Below are positions 39,260 to 48,200 of a DNA stretch of 64,000 nucleotides, in pieces. The DNA lies in NCBI RefSeq assembly GCF_004023625.1, contig NZ_ML137709.1:118991-182990 (forward strand). Direction: 5' to 3'. The number at the start of each line of letters is the position of its first letter. The first letter of the stretch is position 1. Source of the stretch: Streptomyces cavernae. GTDB lineage: Bacteria; Actinomycetota; Actinomycetes; Streptomycetales; Streptomycetaceae. Below the pieces are notes generated by a model, which worked only from the letters and a program-made list of their open reading frames with translations, searched no databases and was not told the origin of the DNA. A program made the translations under genes and the position numbers.

Positions 39260-39594
39260 GGCTCCGGCGCAAATGAGTTGAGGCGTCGAACATCTCCCTC
39301 AACGGCATAGGAGCCTTGCTCGTTGCGGAGGCCGACGTCGTCACCCGATCAATGACCACACTGAAAGACCTCACTGGCCGGGGAACCGTTTGTCTCGCTC
39401 AGCCCTGCATGCCCAGCCCGGTCGACGGCAATTGCCAGCCTCTCGCCTTCGTCTTGGCTGACGGACTGGCCCTACTCAGACCGTTGTTGAGTATGTTCGC
39501 TCATACCTGGTGCTTGTTGCGTGGCCAGGATTGGTGCAGCGGCGCAACAAGGAGCGCCGGTCTGATGCAGCTGATCCTGTCGGGGGAATTTCTC
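39260..39594. other. Intergenic region upstream of DUF5707
   Basis: 335 bp. Beyond the inverted repeat noted with the transposase remnant, the block 39316-39560 is less GC-rich than its neighbours and probably holds the promoter of the next gene. No gene is seen. Confidence 0.4.
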
Positions 39595-40047
39595 ATGTCG
39601 CGTCGTATCGTTCTGTCCGTGACCGCCGGTGTTGTCGTCCTGAGCGGTGCCGGGGCCTTCGCTCTGGCCTACGCCGGGGGCCAGCCTCCGGTTCTGGCGC
39701 ACAACACGGCCCGTTACGCTGCCCCCGAAGGTGATCGGGCCGGCTCGTTGGCCTTCACCACTGATGTCACGGCGTCCTCCGGCGTGAAGAACGTGAAGGT
39801 CCTGGCCTGGCCGGCGAAGTCGTCGTTCGCGAAGAAGGGACTGACCGTCAAGGAGATGGCGGCTGCGGAGACGGCGGTGTGCAAGCCGGCCGGTGGGGAC
39901 ACCATGCGCTGCACCTACAAGGTCCCCATCACGCGCGCCGATGCCGAGGCGTCCCCGCGCGGTCTGTGGCACGTCGCCGTCCTGGCCACCGACAAGGACG
40001 GCGACACGACGCTGGACACGAAGGCGGCCGACTTCACCGTAGTGTGA
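39595..40047 (+). CDS. DUF5707 family secreted/membrane-anchored protein
   Basis: A 150-residue exported protein. A signal sequence or anchor (SVTAGVVVLSGAGAFALAYA) is followed by a beta-rich domain with the DUF5707 pattern: TARYAAPEGDRAGSLAFTTD, VKNVKVLAWPAKSS, RCTYKVPITRADA and WHVAVLATDKDGDTT. ATG 39595 follows GGGGGAA at 6-7 bases. Function unknown; the domain is confined to actinomycetes as far as I know. It is adjacent to the MarR gene by 11 bp. Confidence 0.8.
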   Translation: MSRRIVLSVTAGVVVLSGAGAFALAYAGGQPPVLAHNTARYAAPEGDRAGSLAFTTDVTASSGVKNVKVLAWPAKSSFAKKGLTVKEMAAAETAVCKPAGGDTMRCTYKVPITRADAEASPRGLWHVAVLATDKDGDTTLDTKAADFTVV

Positions 40048-40058
40048 TCCACGCGTAA

Positions 40059-40541
40059 CTGGACGACGGCGCCGACGCGACAGCGATCGGGCCCCGCTGG
40101 CTTGACACGACCGAGCGGGAGGCATGGCATGCCCTGGTCGGGATGCTGCTGCGGCTGCCCGCCGCCCTGGACGGCCAGATGCAGCGCGACGCCGGTATCA
40201 CGCACTTCGAGTACGTGGTCCTCGCCGCCCTGTCCGAGTCCCCGCACCGCACCCTGTGGATGAGCGATCTCGCCTGCCTCAGCACGGCGTCCCTCTCCCG
40301 GCTCTCGCACGTCGTGAAGCGCCTGGAGGAGAGGGGCTGGGGCCGCCGCGCCCCCTGCCCCGACAACGGCCGCTACACCGTCGCCCGTCTCACCGACGAG
40401 GGCTACGCCAAGGTCGTGGCCTCCGCCCCCGGCCATGTCGAGACGGTCCGCGACCTGGTGATAGACGCACTCAGTCCTGCCCAGCTCACCCAGCTGCGGG
40501 ACATCTCGCGGACGGTAGTGGGCCGCATCGCCGGAACCTGA
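40059..40541 (+). CDS. MarR family transcriptional regulator, start uncertain
   Basis: Winged-helix regulator with HFEYVVLAALSESPHRTLWM, LACLSTASLSRLSHVVKRLE (recognition helix) and RRAPCPDNGRYTVARLTDEG (wing). The conserved N-terminal helix RWLDTTEREAWHALVGMLLR extends upstream of the first ATG (40143), but the only in-frame codons before it run back to a TAA at 40056 with no ATG, GTG or TTG. Either CTG 40059 is used (160 residues) or the natural 5' end was lost. From 40143 the protein would have 132 residues and lack the dimerisation helix. The ligand is unknown. Confidence 0.75.
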   Translation: MDDGADATAIGPRWLDTTEREAWHALVGMLLRLPAALDGQMQRDAGITHFEYVVLAALSESPHRTLWMSDLACLSTASLSRLSHVVKRLEERGWGRRAPCPDNGRYTVARLTDEGYAKVVASAPGHVETVRDLVIDALSPAQLTQLRDISRTVVGRIAGT

Positions 40542-40591
40542 GTCCGCCGGCCCGGGACACCTTCGCCCGGCCGACGGACGCCACTGACTCC

Positions 40592-41515
40592 CTAACCCAG
40601 CTGCGACTGCACGGCGGTGGAGATCAGCTCCAGGTGGTCCAGATCGTCCAGGTCGAGGATCTGGAGGTAGAGCCGCCGCGATCCGATCTCGGCATAGCGG
40701 CCCATCTTGTCGACCACCTCGTCCGGAGTACCGGCCAGGCCGTTGGTCTTGAGCTCCTCGACCTCCCGGCCGATGGCGGCGGCCCGGCGGGCCACCTCGG
40801 CGTCGTTCTTGCCGACGCAGGCGACCAGCGCGTTCGAGTACACCAGCTCGTCGGCCTTGCGTCCGGCCTGCTCGGCGGCGGCCCTCACCCGGCCGAACTG
40901 TCGCTCGCTCTCCTCGATCGAGCCGAACGGCATGTTGAACTCGTCCGCGTACCGCGCGGCAAGCCGCGGGGTGCGCTGCGCTCCGCTGCCGCCGATGAGG
41001 ACGGGGACCTTCGCCTGGGCGGGCTTGGGCAGCGCGGGCGACTTGCTCAACTGATAGTGCGTGCCCTCGTAGTCGAAGGTCCGGCCGACCTCCGTCGCCC
41101 ACAACCCGGTGATGATCGCCAGCTGCTCCTCCAGCCGGGCGAACTTCTCCTTCGGGAACGGGATGCCGTACGCCGTGTGCTCCTCCTCGAACCAGCCGGC
41201 ACCTATGCCGAGTTCGACCCGGCCGCCGGACATCTGGTCCACCTGCGCGACCTGGATCGCGAGCACTCCGGGCAGCCGGAAGGTGGCTGCCGTCATCAGC
41301 GTGCCGAGGCGGATGCGCTTGGTCTCACGGGCAAGGCCGGCCAGGGTGATCCAGGCGTCGGTGGGTCCGGGCAGACCGTCGACCGAACCCATGTGCAAGT
41401 AATGGTCCGACCGGAAGAAAGCCCCGAAACCGAGGTCTTCGGTGGCCTTGGCCACGCTGAGGAGGGTGTCGTAGGTCGCGCCCTGCTGGGGTTCGGTGAA
41501 GATACGAAGTTCCAT
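40592..41515 (-). CDS. LLM class F420-dependent oxidoreductase
   Basis: A 307-residue luciferase-like TIM-barrel protein that probably uses F420. Typical segments are DLGFGAFFRSDHYLHM, RLGTLMTAATFRLPGVLA, GGRVELGIGAGWFEEEH and VPVLIGGSGAQRTPRLAARY. The substrate cannot be predicted. It converges on the MarR gene with a 50-bp spacer. ATG 41515 gives the normal start MELRIFTEPQ. Confidence 0.88.
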   Translation of the reverse strand: MELRIFTEPQQGATYDTLLSVAKATEDLGFGAFFRSDHYLHMGSVDGLPGPTDAWITLAGLARETKRIRLGTLMTAATFRLPGVLAIQVAQVDQMSGGRVELGIGAGWFEEEHTAYGIPFPKEKFARLEEQLAIITGLWATEVGRTFDYEGTHYQLSKSPALPKPAQAKVPVLIGGSGAQRTPRLAARYADEFNMPFGSIEESERQFGRVRAAAEQAGRKADELVYSNALVACVGKNDAEVARRAAAIGREVEELKTNGLAGTPDEVVDKMGRYAEIGSRRLYLQILDLDDLDHLELISTAVQSQLG

Positions 41516-41573
41516 GCGTCCATCCTGCGCGCCGAACATCCGTGCAGCCCCTCCGCCCCGCCCACCGTCAAGA

Positions 41574-42050
41574 TCACCCCGGGGCGGAACCCCGCTCCAT
41601 CGCCTGCTCGCGCTGCTGCTCCCGGGCCGCGAGCCTGCGCAGCATCTCGCGCACCCGGTCCCTGGCCTCGTCGGCGGCGTCGATCGCCTCCATGCACTGC
41701 CAGTAGATTCCCTCGCCCTCCGCCGCACAGGCGACCACGACCAGGGCGATGCCCACCTCGCCGAGCAGGGCGCCCAGGCCCTGTAACGCCTGGCGGGCGT
41801 CACCGAGCTCCGTGAGCTGGGCGGCCCGCAGGTCCGGGCCCGGGGTGCCCAGCACCACACACCCCCTGCCCGCCAGCTCCGTCAACCCCAGTGCCTCGCC
41901 CCGCAGTTCAGGCGGTCCGGACACCGCCAGCCGACTACCGACGGCCTGGGCCAGGGACTGCGCCTGCCAGGCCTCCGCCATGACCTCCGGCGCCTCGTCG
42001 CTCGCCGCCAGGGCGCGTCTGCTCGCCAGGATGAGCCGCACCGCGTCCAT
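41574..42050 (-). CDS. DUF6099-like hypothetical protein
   Basis: A 158-residue, mainly helical cytoplasmic protein. MDAVRLILASRRALA, VMAEAWQAQSLAQAVGSRLA and GIYWQCMEAIDAADEARDRV match a conserved Streptomyces family that I recall as DUF6099. Function unknown. It lies 58 bp upstream of the F420-type oxidoreductase on the same strand. The start is the first in-frame ATG. Confidence 0.75.
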   Translation of the reverse strand: MDAVRLILASRRALAASDEAPEVMAEAWQAQSLAQAVGSRLAVSGPPELRGEALGLTELAGRGCVVLGTPGPDLRAAQLTELGDARQALQGLGALLGEVGIALVVVACAAEGEGIYWQCMEAIDAADEARDRVREMLRRLAAREQQREQAMERGSAPG

Positions 42051-42731
42051 GCGCTGCCCCCGCTCTGCTCCGACGTACTTGACGCACGTCTACCCGCCAC
42101 TCCGACTCCACTACCCAGAGTGAAGGGCTCCGGGACGAAAAGCCAGAGGAAGTCTGAAATCTGTGGACACCGAATTTAATGCGTACAGCAACATAACTCC
42201 GGAGAGTAACCAGACCCTTCACCCTCCCCGCCCCGCCGGGCAGCCGCCGGCGCGGATGGCGACCGCACCCCCACGACCGGCAGCCGCGATCCGGCGCAAG
42301 GGGACGCACGGAAATCCCCGCCCCGCAGCGGCTGACGACCACCCCACCCACCGACCACACCCCCACGCCCGGCAGCCACCAGCCCGGGCGACGACCGCAC
42401 CCCCACGACCGGCAGCCGCGATCCGGCGCAAGGGGACGTGCCGGAATCTCCGCCCGCAGCGGCTGGCGCTCGGACCAGTCAGCCCTGGCGTAAAACACGA
42501 AACGCTCCCCCACTCTCGGCTCCGCTCGAGCGGGGGGACCCCCATGACCGAGGACGGAGAATCCGGCGCGGCCCCGACCCAGCCACCGCCGGCAGGCGCA
42601 AACGGCCACCAACCTCCGGCACGGCAACACAGTCGGCACGGCAACACAACCGGCACGGCAACAACCCCTCCTCGACAGCACCCCAGGCAAGGGCAACACC
42701 TGCCACAGACCACCACCCCCGCAAGGCACCC
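42051..42731. repeat. Non-coding region with a 46-bp direct repeat
   Basis: 680 bp. gaccgcacccccacgaccgg and the following 26 bases occur identically at 42261-42306 and 42393-42438, with weaker similarity for about 30 bp beyond. Frames here give Pro/Arg/His-rich strings. It lies downstream of the MazG gene and upstream of DUF6099. Confidence 0.6.
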
Positions 42732-43052
42732 TCACACCGGAAACCTCCCCTCATTCCGCTCGATCTTCGCCGCGAGCGCCCCGAGCGCGTCAATCCCCAG
42801 CACCTCGCACAACTGCAGCAAGTACGCCAGAACATCAGCCACTTCATCCGTCACCCGGGCCGCCGTGTCCGCCGACTCCATGACCCGCGCCGACTCCTCC
42901 GGCGTCAGCCACTGGAAGATCTCCACCAGCTCCGCCGCCTCAACGCTCAACGCGGAGGCCAGGTTCTTCGGCGTGTGGTACCGCCCCCACCCGCGCACCT
43001 CGGCGAACCGAGCCAACCGCCGCTGCAGCTCCGCCACATCAAGTTCCGTCAC
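42732..43052 (-). CDS. MazG-like nucleotide pyrophosphohydrolase
   Basis: A 106-residue all-alpha NTP-PPase. The metal signature is visible: ALSVEAAELVEIFQW (E-x2-E) and VTDEVADVLAYLLQLCEVLG (E/D-x3-D). It would hydrolyse a (d)NTP to NMP and pyrophosphate, often for house-cleaning. Its start lies inside the 3' end of the AAA ATPase gene (14-bp overlap), so the two are co-translated. The length is typical for single-domain MazG-like (RS21-C6 type) enzymes. Confidence 0.88.
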   Translation of the reverse strand: MTELDVAELQRRLARFAEVRGWGRYHTPKNLASALSVEAAELVEIFQWLTPEESARVMESADTAARVTDEVADVLAYLLQLCEVLGIDALGALAAKIERNEGRFPV

Positions 43053-44208
43053 GCCCCAGGTGTACCACCGACACCCCGGGCACCCCGGCCGCCCACGAAG
43101 CGTCGCTCGACGCCCCCACGAGCCGGACGTGCCCCCGCTCGCACATCCGCCCGGCCAACATCGCCAGCGCCCGCGCCTGCCGGGCGTCCAGACAGCGGTC
43201 GAACCCGTCGGCCAGTACCGTCAGGGTCTGCAGCGCGGCCGGGACTTCCCCCACGGCGTCCACCTCCAGCACACCGGGCCCGGTCAACATCACCAACGCC
43301 AGCGCCAGATACCGCAACTCCCCGTCGCCCAGCCGCCCGAGTACCGTCCCGACCCCGTCCCCGCGGTCGAGCACCCCGCGCACGGTCCCGTCGATCAGTT
43401 CCTCCGCCAGCACGTCCGATACGGCCCCGACGCACCCCTCGCGCACCGCCGCCACGAACAGCCCGTGCCGACGCCCGCACTCGGACCGCGTCCGCCACAG
43501 CACTTCGGCGAGGTTGTCGCATCCCCGCAGCAGCCGCCCCGCGCCGACCGGAACCGCCGCGCGCATCCGGGCGGGCCGGGGGTCGCAGGCGAAGACGGAC
43601 CGCAGCGCGACCACCATCTGCTCGGCGGCGGCCAGCACCCGGCGCTGGCCGTCCGTGCTGCCCGCGACCCGCAACGGCAGCAGCGCGGTCCCGAGCCGGT
43701 CGTCCGGCAGCGGTGCGCGGGTGACAGCCGTGGCACCGCCCGTGTGCCAGGCCGCCTGTACGGTCCGCTGCCTGGGGTCCCGCAGCGCCGTCTGGAGCAG
43801 CGTCAGCCCGCCGCCGGTCAACCGCTCGCCCACGATGCGCAGTTCGGGCTCGGTCTGGACGGCGAGATCGAGCGTCACCGGTCCGGCGGGGCCGTCCGCC
43901 CGGCAGCCGATCCGGAAGCCGCGCCGCCGCGCGGAATCGGGCCGGGCCCGCTCCGGTACACAGGCTCCCGGATCGGCGAACACCTCGTCCACCGAGGCCC
44001 CACCGCCCAGTCGTGCCAGCGCCTCGTACGCCCGCAGCACGGAGCTCTTGCCACTGCCGCTGCGCCCCACGAAGAAGGTCAGCGGTCCCAGTGGGAAGAC
44101 GGCCCGCCGGTGCATCGCGTAGGCGTGGAGCCTCAGTTCACCGACACGGGGCCGGCCCGGCGTGCAGCCCTCGGCCCCGGCGGGTACCTCCTCAACGAAA
44201 ACGGTCAC
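43039..44208 (-). CDS. RecF/SMC-like AAA ATPase
   Basis: A 389-residue P-loop ATPase of the AAA_15/AAA_21 (ABC-type, coiled-coil-poor) class. Walker A is FFVGRSGSGKSSVLRAYE (about 45-62). The signature-like GRLGDGELRYLALALVML and Walker B GVLEVDAVGEVPAAL (with Asp but without the usual Glu) are followed by RGHVRLVGASSD. There is no nuclease or TOPRIM domain. It overlaps the MazG gene by 14 bp. Such ATPases act in OLD-, Gabija- and retron-like defence as well as in DNA metabolism; the role here is open. Confidence 0.8.
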   Translation of the reverse strand: MTVFVEEVPAGAEGCTPGRPRVGELRLHAYAMHRRAVFPLGPLTFFVGRSGSGKSSVLRAYEALARLGGGASVDEVFADPGACVPERARPDSARRRGFRIGCRADGPAGPVTLDLAVQTEPELRIVGERLTGGGLTLLQTALRDPRQRTVQAAWHTGGATAVTRAPLPDDRLGTALLPLRVAGSTDGQRRVLAAAEQMVVALRSVFACDPRPARMRAAVPVGAGRLLRGCDNLAEVLWRTRSECGRRHGLFVAAVREGCVGAVSDVLAEELIDGTVRGVLDRGDGVGTVLGRLGDGELRYLALALVMLTGPGVLEVDAVGEVPAALQTLTVLADGFDRCLDARQARALAMLAGRMCERGHVRLVGASSDASWAAGVPGVSVVHLGRDGT

Positions 44209-44310
44209 GACCGGACGGTAGGTGCCGCCCGGGGGGCGGCCCGCCGTACTCCGGCAACCTTCCTACGAACGAGGGATCACACTCGATTCAAGGTGCCCGA
44301 CTCGGATCCC

Positions 44311-44432
44311 GAGGAACGACCCCAAAACGAATCCGGCGCAAGGACGACCCCGACTCGAATCCGGAGGAACGACCCCGACTCGAAATCCGGAGAGCGACCC
44401 CGAATCGAATCAGGAGGAACGACCCCGAAGAG
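44311..44432. repeat. Imperfect ~28-bp tandem repeats
   Basis: Four to five units built on gaggaacgaccccgactcga and atccg, lying between the divergently oriented ends of sepF and the AAA gene region. No gene is seen in 44209-44442. Confidence 0.65.
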
Positions 44433-44442
44433 GAAAATCCCC

Positions 44443-44832
44443 TCAAACCCCAGGAACCCCGGCCCCCTCCATCAGCCCCCGCACCTCGGTCCCCCGGGGC
44501 GTGAGCAGGAACACATTGCGGTCCACGCGGTGCATCCCGGCGGCCAGCCCGAAGACCACACCCGTGCTGAAGTCGAGGACCCGCTTGGCGACCTCGGTCT
44601 CCGCGCCCGTCAGGTCCAGCAGTACCGGTACGCCGGCCATGAGGGTCTCCGCGACGTCGCGCGCGTCGGCGAAGACATTCACGCGTAACACGACGAAGCG
44701 GCGTCGCGCCTCGGTCTCGGCCTCGGGCACGGAGCGGTGGTTGACCGCGGACGGCCAGGCGTCCCGGCCGCGCAGGGGTACGACCTGGGCGAGCCCTTCC
44801 CACTGCTCATCGGTGACGTCGTGGCTGTTCAA
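44443..44832 (-). CDS. SepF-like cell division protein (paralogue)
   Basis: A 129-residue SepF-fold protein. RRRFVVLRVNVFADARDVAE, VPVLLDLTGAETEVAKRVLD and FSTGVVFGLAAGMHRVDRNV match SepF, which links FtsZ to the membrane. It lacks the N-terminal amphipathic membrane-binding helix and linker of true SepF, as in the extra SepF-like proteins of Streptomyces. I favour TTG 44832 because MNSHDVTDEQWEGLAQVVPL fits homologues as remembered; TTG 44877 would add 15 residues. It may assist sporulation septation. Confidence 0.8.
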   Translation of the reverse strand: MNSHDVTDEQWEGLAQVVPLRGRDAWPSAVNHRSVPEAETEARRRFVVLRVNVFADARDVAETLMAGVPVLLDLTGAETEVAKRVLDFSTGVVFGLAAGMHRVDRNVFLLTPRGTEVRGLMEGAGVPGV

Positions 44833-45121
44833 CGGCCCACCCCGTCCTGGCTCGCACTCACTGTCCGCATCGGCCAATTCTTACGCATGGTCACCCGTTC
44901 GGCCCACCAACGACACGGACGGCATTCGTCCCTCCCCGCTCCCGCAGGCTCCTCACATGCCGCTTCCGGCCACTGTGTGAGGTGCGTAACGGCCCATGAT
45001 CGCCCCATGTGACGAAGGCGTAACGGCGGATTCGTACGCTTCCGGAGTCAACCGTCGACCACAGCCGTACTCCTTACCGACAGCAGCGGTTCTTCGCACC
45101 GATCTGTCACCCGAAGGATCT

Positions 45122-45285
45122 GCAAGCCGAAGAAGCAACGCGCGGGAAAACAACCCGCAAGAGCAACACGAAGAGAAACAAGCCGCAGAGAAGCACCGCG
45201 AAGACAAGCACCGCGAGACAACCCCAAGAAGCAACACGAAGCGAAGCAACACGAGGAAGCAACCCCAAGAAGGAGGGCCCGCCCG
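45122..45285 (+). promoter_or_regulatory. 164-nt leader without T, upstream of nitrate reductase
   Basis: From 45122 to 45285 there is not a single T on the plus strand. The block is made of A-rich words such as gaagcaacacga (45228-45239 and 45243-45254) and agcaccgcgaaga, and ends in AAGGAGGG. The mRNA leader would be U-free and largely unstructured. 44833-45121 shows no gene and presumably holds the promoter. Confidence 0.6.
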
Positions 45286-48200
45286 TGACCGCCCAGCGCC
45301 CGCAGCCCGCCGCCACCGGGACCGCGCCCGCGCCCCGGAGCGGCGTCGCCCAGGTGCGTACGGTCTGCTCGTACTGCGGTGTGGGCTGTGGCATGGTCCT
45401 CGACATCGGTATGGGCCCGGACGGCCGCCGTACGGTCCTCAAGGCGTCCGGCGACAAGGCGCACCCGGCGAACCACGGCAGGCTGTGCACCAAGGGCGCG
45501 ACCACCGCCGATCTACTCTCCGCGCCGGGGCGCCTGACGACCGCGCTGGTCCGGGGCGGGCAGGGGGAGGAACTGGAACCGACGCCCGTTGACGCGGCGA
45601 TCACCGCGACCGCGCGCCGGCTCCGCGCGATCATCGACGAGCACGGCCCGGACGCCTTCGCCCTGTACGTCTCGGGGCAGATGAGCCTGGAGGCCCAGTA
45701 CCTGGCGAACAAGCTCGCCAAGGGCTACATCCGCACCAACCAGATCGAGTCCAACTCCCGGCTGTGCATGGCCAGCGCGGGCACCGGCTACAAGCTGTCG
45801 CTCGGTGCCGACGGCCCGCCCGGGTCGTACGAGGACTTCGACAAGGCGGACGCCTTCCTCGTCATCGGCTCCAACATGGCCGACTGCCACCCCGTCCTCT
45901 TCCTGCGGATGATGGAGCGGGTCAAGGCGGGCGCGAAACTGATCGTGGTGGACCCGCGCCGCACCGCCACCGCCGACAAGGCCGATCTGTTCCTGCAGAT
46001 CAGGCCGGGCACGGACCTCGCGCTCCTCAACGGCCTGCTGCACCTGTTGCACGAGAACGGACACACCGACCCGGAGTTCATCGCCCGGCACACCGAGGGC
46101 TGGGAGGCGATGCCCGCGTTCCTCGCCGACTACGGGCCCGCGGCCGTCGAGGAGATCACCGGGATACCGGAGGCGGACATCCGCCGGGCCGCCGCGATCA
46201 TCGGCGAGGCGAGCGCGTCGGGCGAGTGGATGAGCTGCTGGACCATGGGCCTGAACCAGTCCACGCACGGCACCTGGAACACCAACGCCCTGGTCAATCT
46301 GCACCTCGCCACCGGCGCGATATGCCGTCCGGGCAGCGGCCCGTTCTCGCTCACCGGCCAGCCCAACGCGATGGGCGGGCGGGAGATGGGCTACATGGGG
46401 CCGGGGCTGCCGGGGCAGCGGTCCGTCCTGGTGGACGAGGAGCGTGCGTTCGTCGAGGAGTTGTGGGGGATCGCGCCGGGGACCATCCGGAAGGACGGGG
46501 TGGGCAAGGGCACAGTGGAGATGTTCGAGCGGCTCGCGGACGGCACGATCAAGGCCTGCTGGATCATCTGCACCAACCCGGTCGCCTCGGTCGCCAACCG
46601 CAAGACGGTGATCGAGGGACTCGAGGCCGCCGAGTTCGTCGTCACCCAGGACGCCTTCACCGAGACCGAGACCAACGCCTACGCAGACGTCGTCCTGCCC
46701 GGCGCGCTGTGGACCGAGGGCGACGGCGTCTTCATCAACAGCGAGCGCGATCTCACCCTGACCCGCCAGGCCGTGGACCTGCCGGGCGAGGCGCTGCCCG
46801 ACTGGCGGATCATCGCGCGGATCGCCTGCGAGATGGGCTACGAGGACGGCTTCTCGTACGGATCCGCCGAGGACGTCTTCGAGGAGATCAAGCGGGCCTG
46901 GAACCCGAAGACGGGCTACGACCTGCGAGGTGTCACCTACGAGCGGCTGCGGTTGACTCCCGTGCAGTGGCCGGCCGCGCAGGACGGCCCGGACCGCAAC
47001 CCCATCCGCTATCTGGCCGGCGCGCCCGCCGGAGAAGGCCCGACGTTCCCCACGGCGTCCGGCCGCGCCGTGTTCTTCGCCCGGCCGCACCTCGCGCCCG
47101 CCGAGATGCCCGACGACGACTTCCCGTTCGTACTGAACACGGGCCGCCTCCAGCACCAGTGGCACACGCTGACCAAGACGGGGAAGGTCGCCCGGCTCAA
47201 CAAGCTCAATCCGGACCCGTTCGTGGAGGTGCACCCCGAGGACGCGGAGTCGCTCGGGATCACGGACGGCGACCTGGTCGAGGTCTCCTCGCGCCGTGGG
47301 CGGGCGGTCCTGCCCGCGGTGGTCACCGACCGGGTGCAGCGGGGGTGCTGTTTCGCGCCGTTCCACTGGAACGACCTGTTCGGGGAGTACCTGAGTGTCA
47401 ACGCGGTCACCAGCGACGCGGTGGATCCGCTGTCGTTCCAGCCGGAGCTGAAGGTGTGCGCGGTCGCCCTCACCCCCACCGGGGGCTCCGCGCGCAAGGC
47501 CGCGGCCCCGGCGGTTGTGGTGGACACGGCTGCCGCACAGCCCGCAGGGGTCGACGTCTTCGGTCTCACGCCCGCACCTCCGCCTGTCCTCACCGCCCCC
47601 GAACGCCAGTACCTCGTCGGCTTCCTCGCCGGTATCGACAAGGGCGCCCCCGGTGTCCCCGTCCTCCCGCCCGGCGCCCCCTTCTCCCCCGAGCACGCCC
47701 TCTGGGTCAACGGAGTCCTAGCGGGCCTGTACTCCCGGACCTCCGTTGCCGCTCCCGCTCCGGGCCCCGCGGCCGAGGCGCCCGGCCGCGAGGTCCTCGT
47801 GCTGTGGGCCTCCCAGACCGGCAACGCCGAGGAGTTCGCCACGGACGTCGTCGACCGGCTGGCCGCGACCGGGTACAAGGCGAGCCTGGTCGGGATGGAC
47901 ACCGCCGATGCGGCCGCACTGCCGCCCGCGGCGGATCTGCTGCTGATCACGAGTACTTTCGGCGACGGCGAGGCCCCGGACAACGGTTCCGGTTTCTGGG
48001 ACACCATCGCCGGCCCCGACGCGCCCCGTTTCGAGGGCGTGCGGTACGCCGTGCTGGCGCTCGGCGACTCCTCGTACGACGACTTCTGCGGGCACGGCCG
48101 CCGGCTCGACCGGCGGCTCGACGAACTCGGCGGGGTGCGGCTCGCCCCGCGCACGGACTGCGAACCGGACTACGAGACGTCCGCTCAGGCATGGCTCGAC

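Noticed and set aside
42163..44688. 841-codon plus-strand frame opposite MazG, the AAA ATPase and sepF
   Set aside because: Shadow of three minus-strand genes and of the direct repeats; no domain.
44996..45592. Plus-strand frame through the T-free leader giving a Lys/Glu/Gln/Asn-rich peptide
   Set aside because: The polar composition follows directly from the T-free DNA, the frame runs out of phase into the nitrate reductase gene, and it lacks a good ribosome site.
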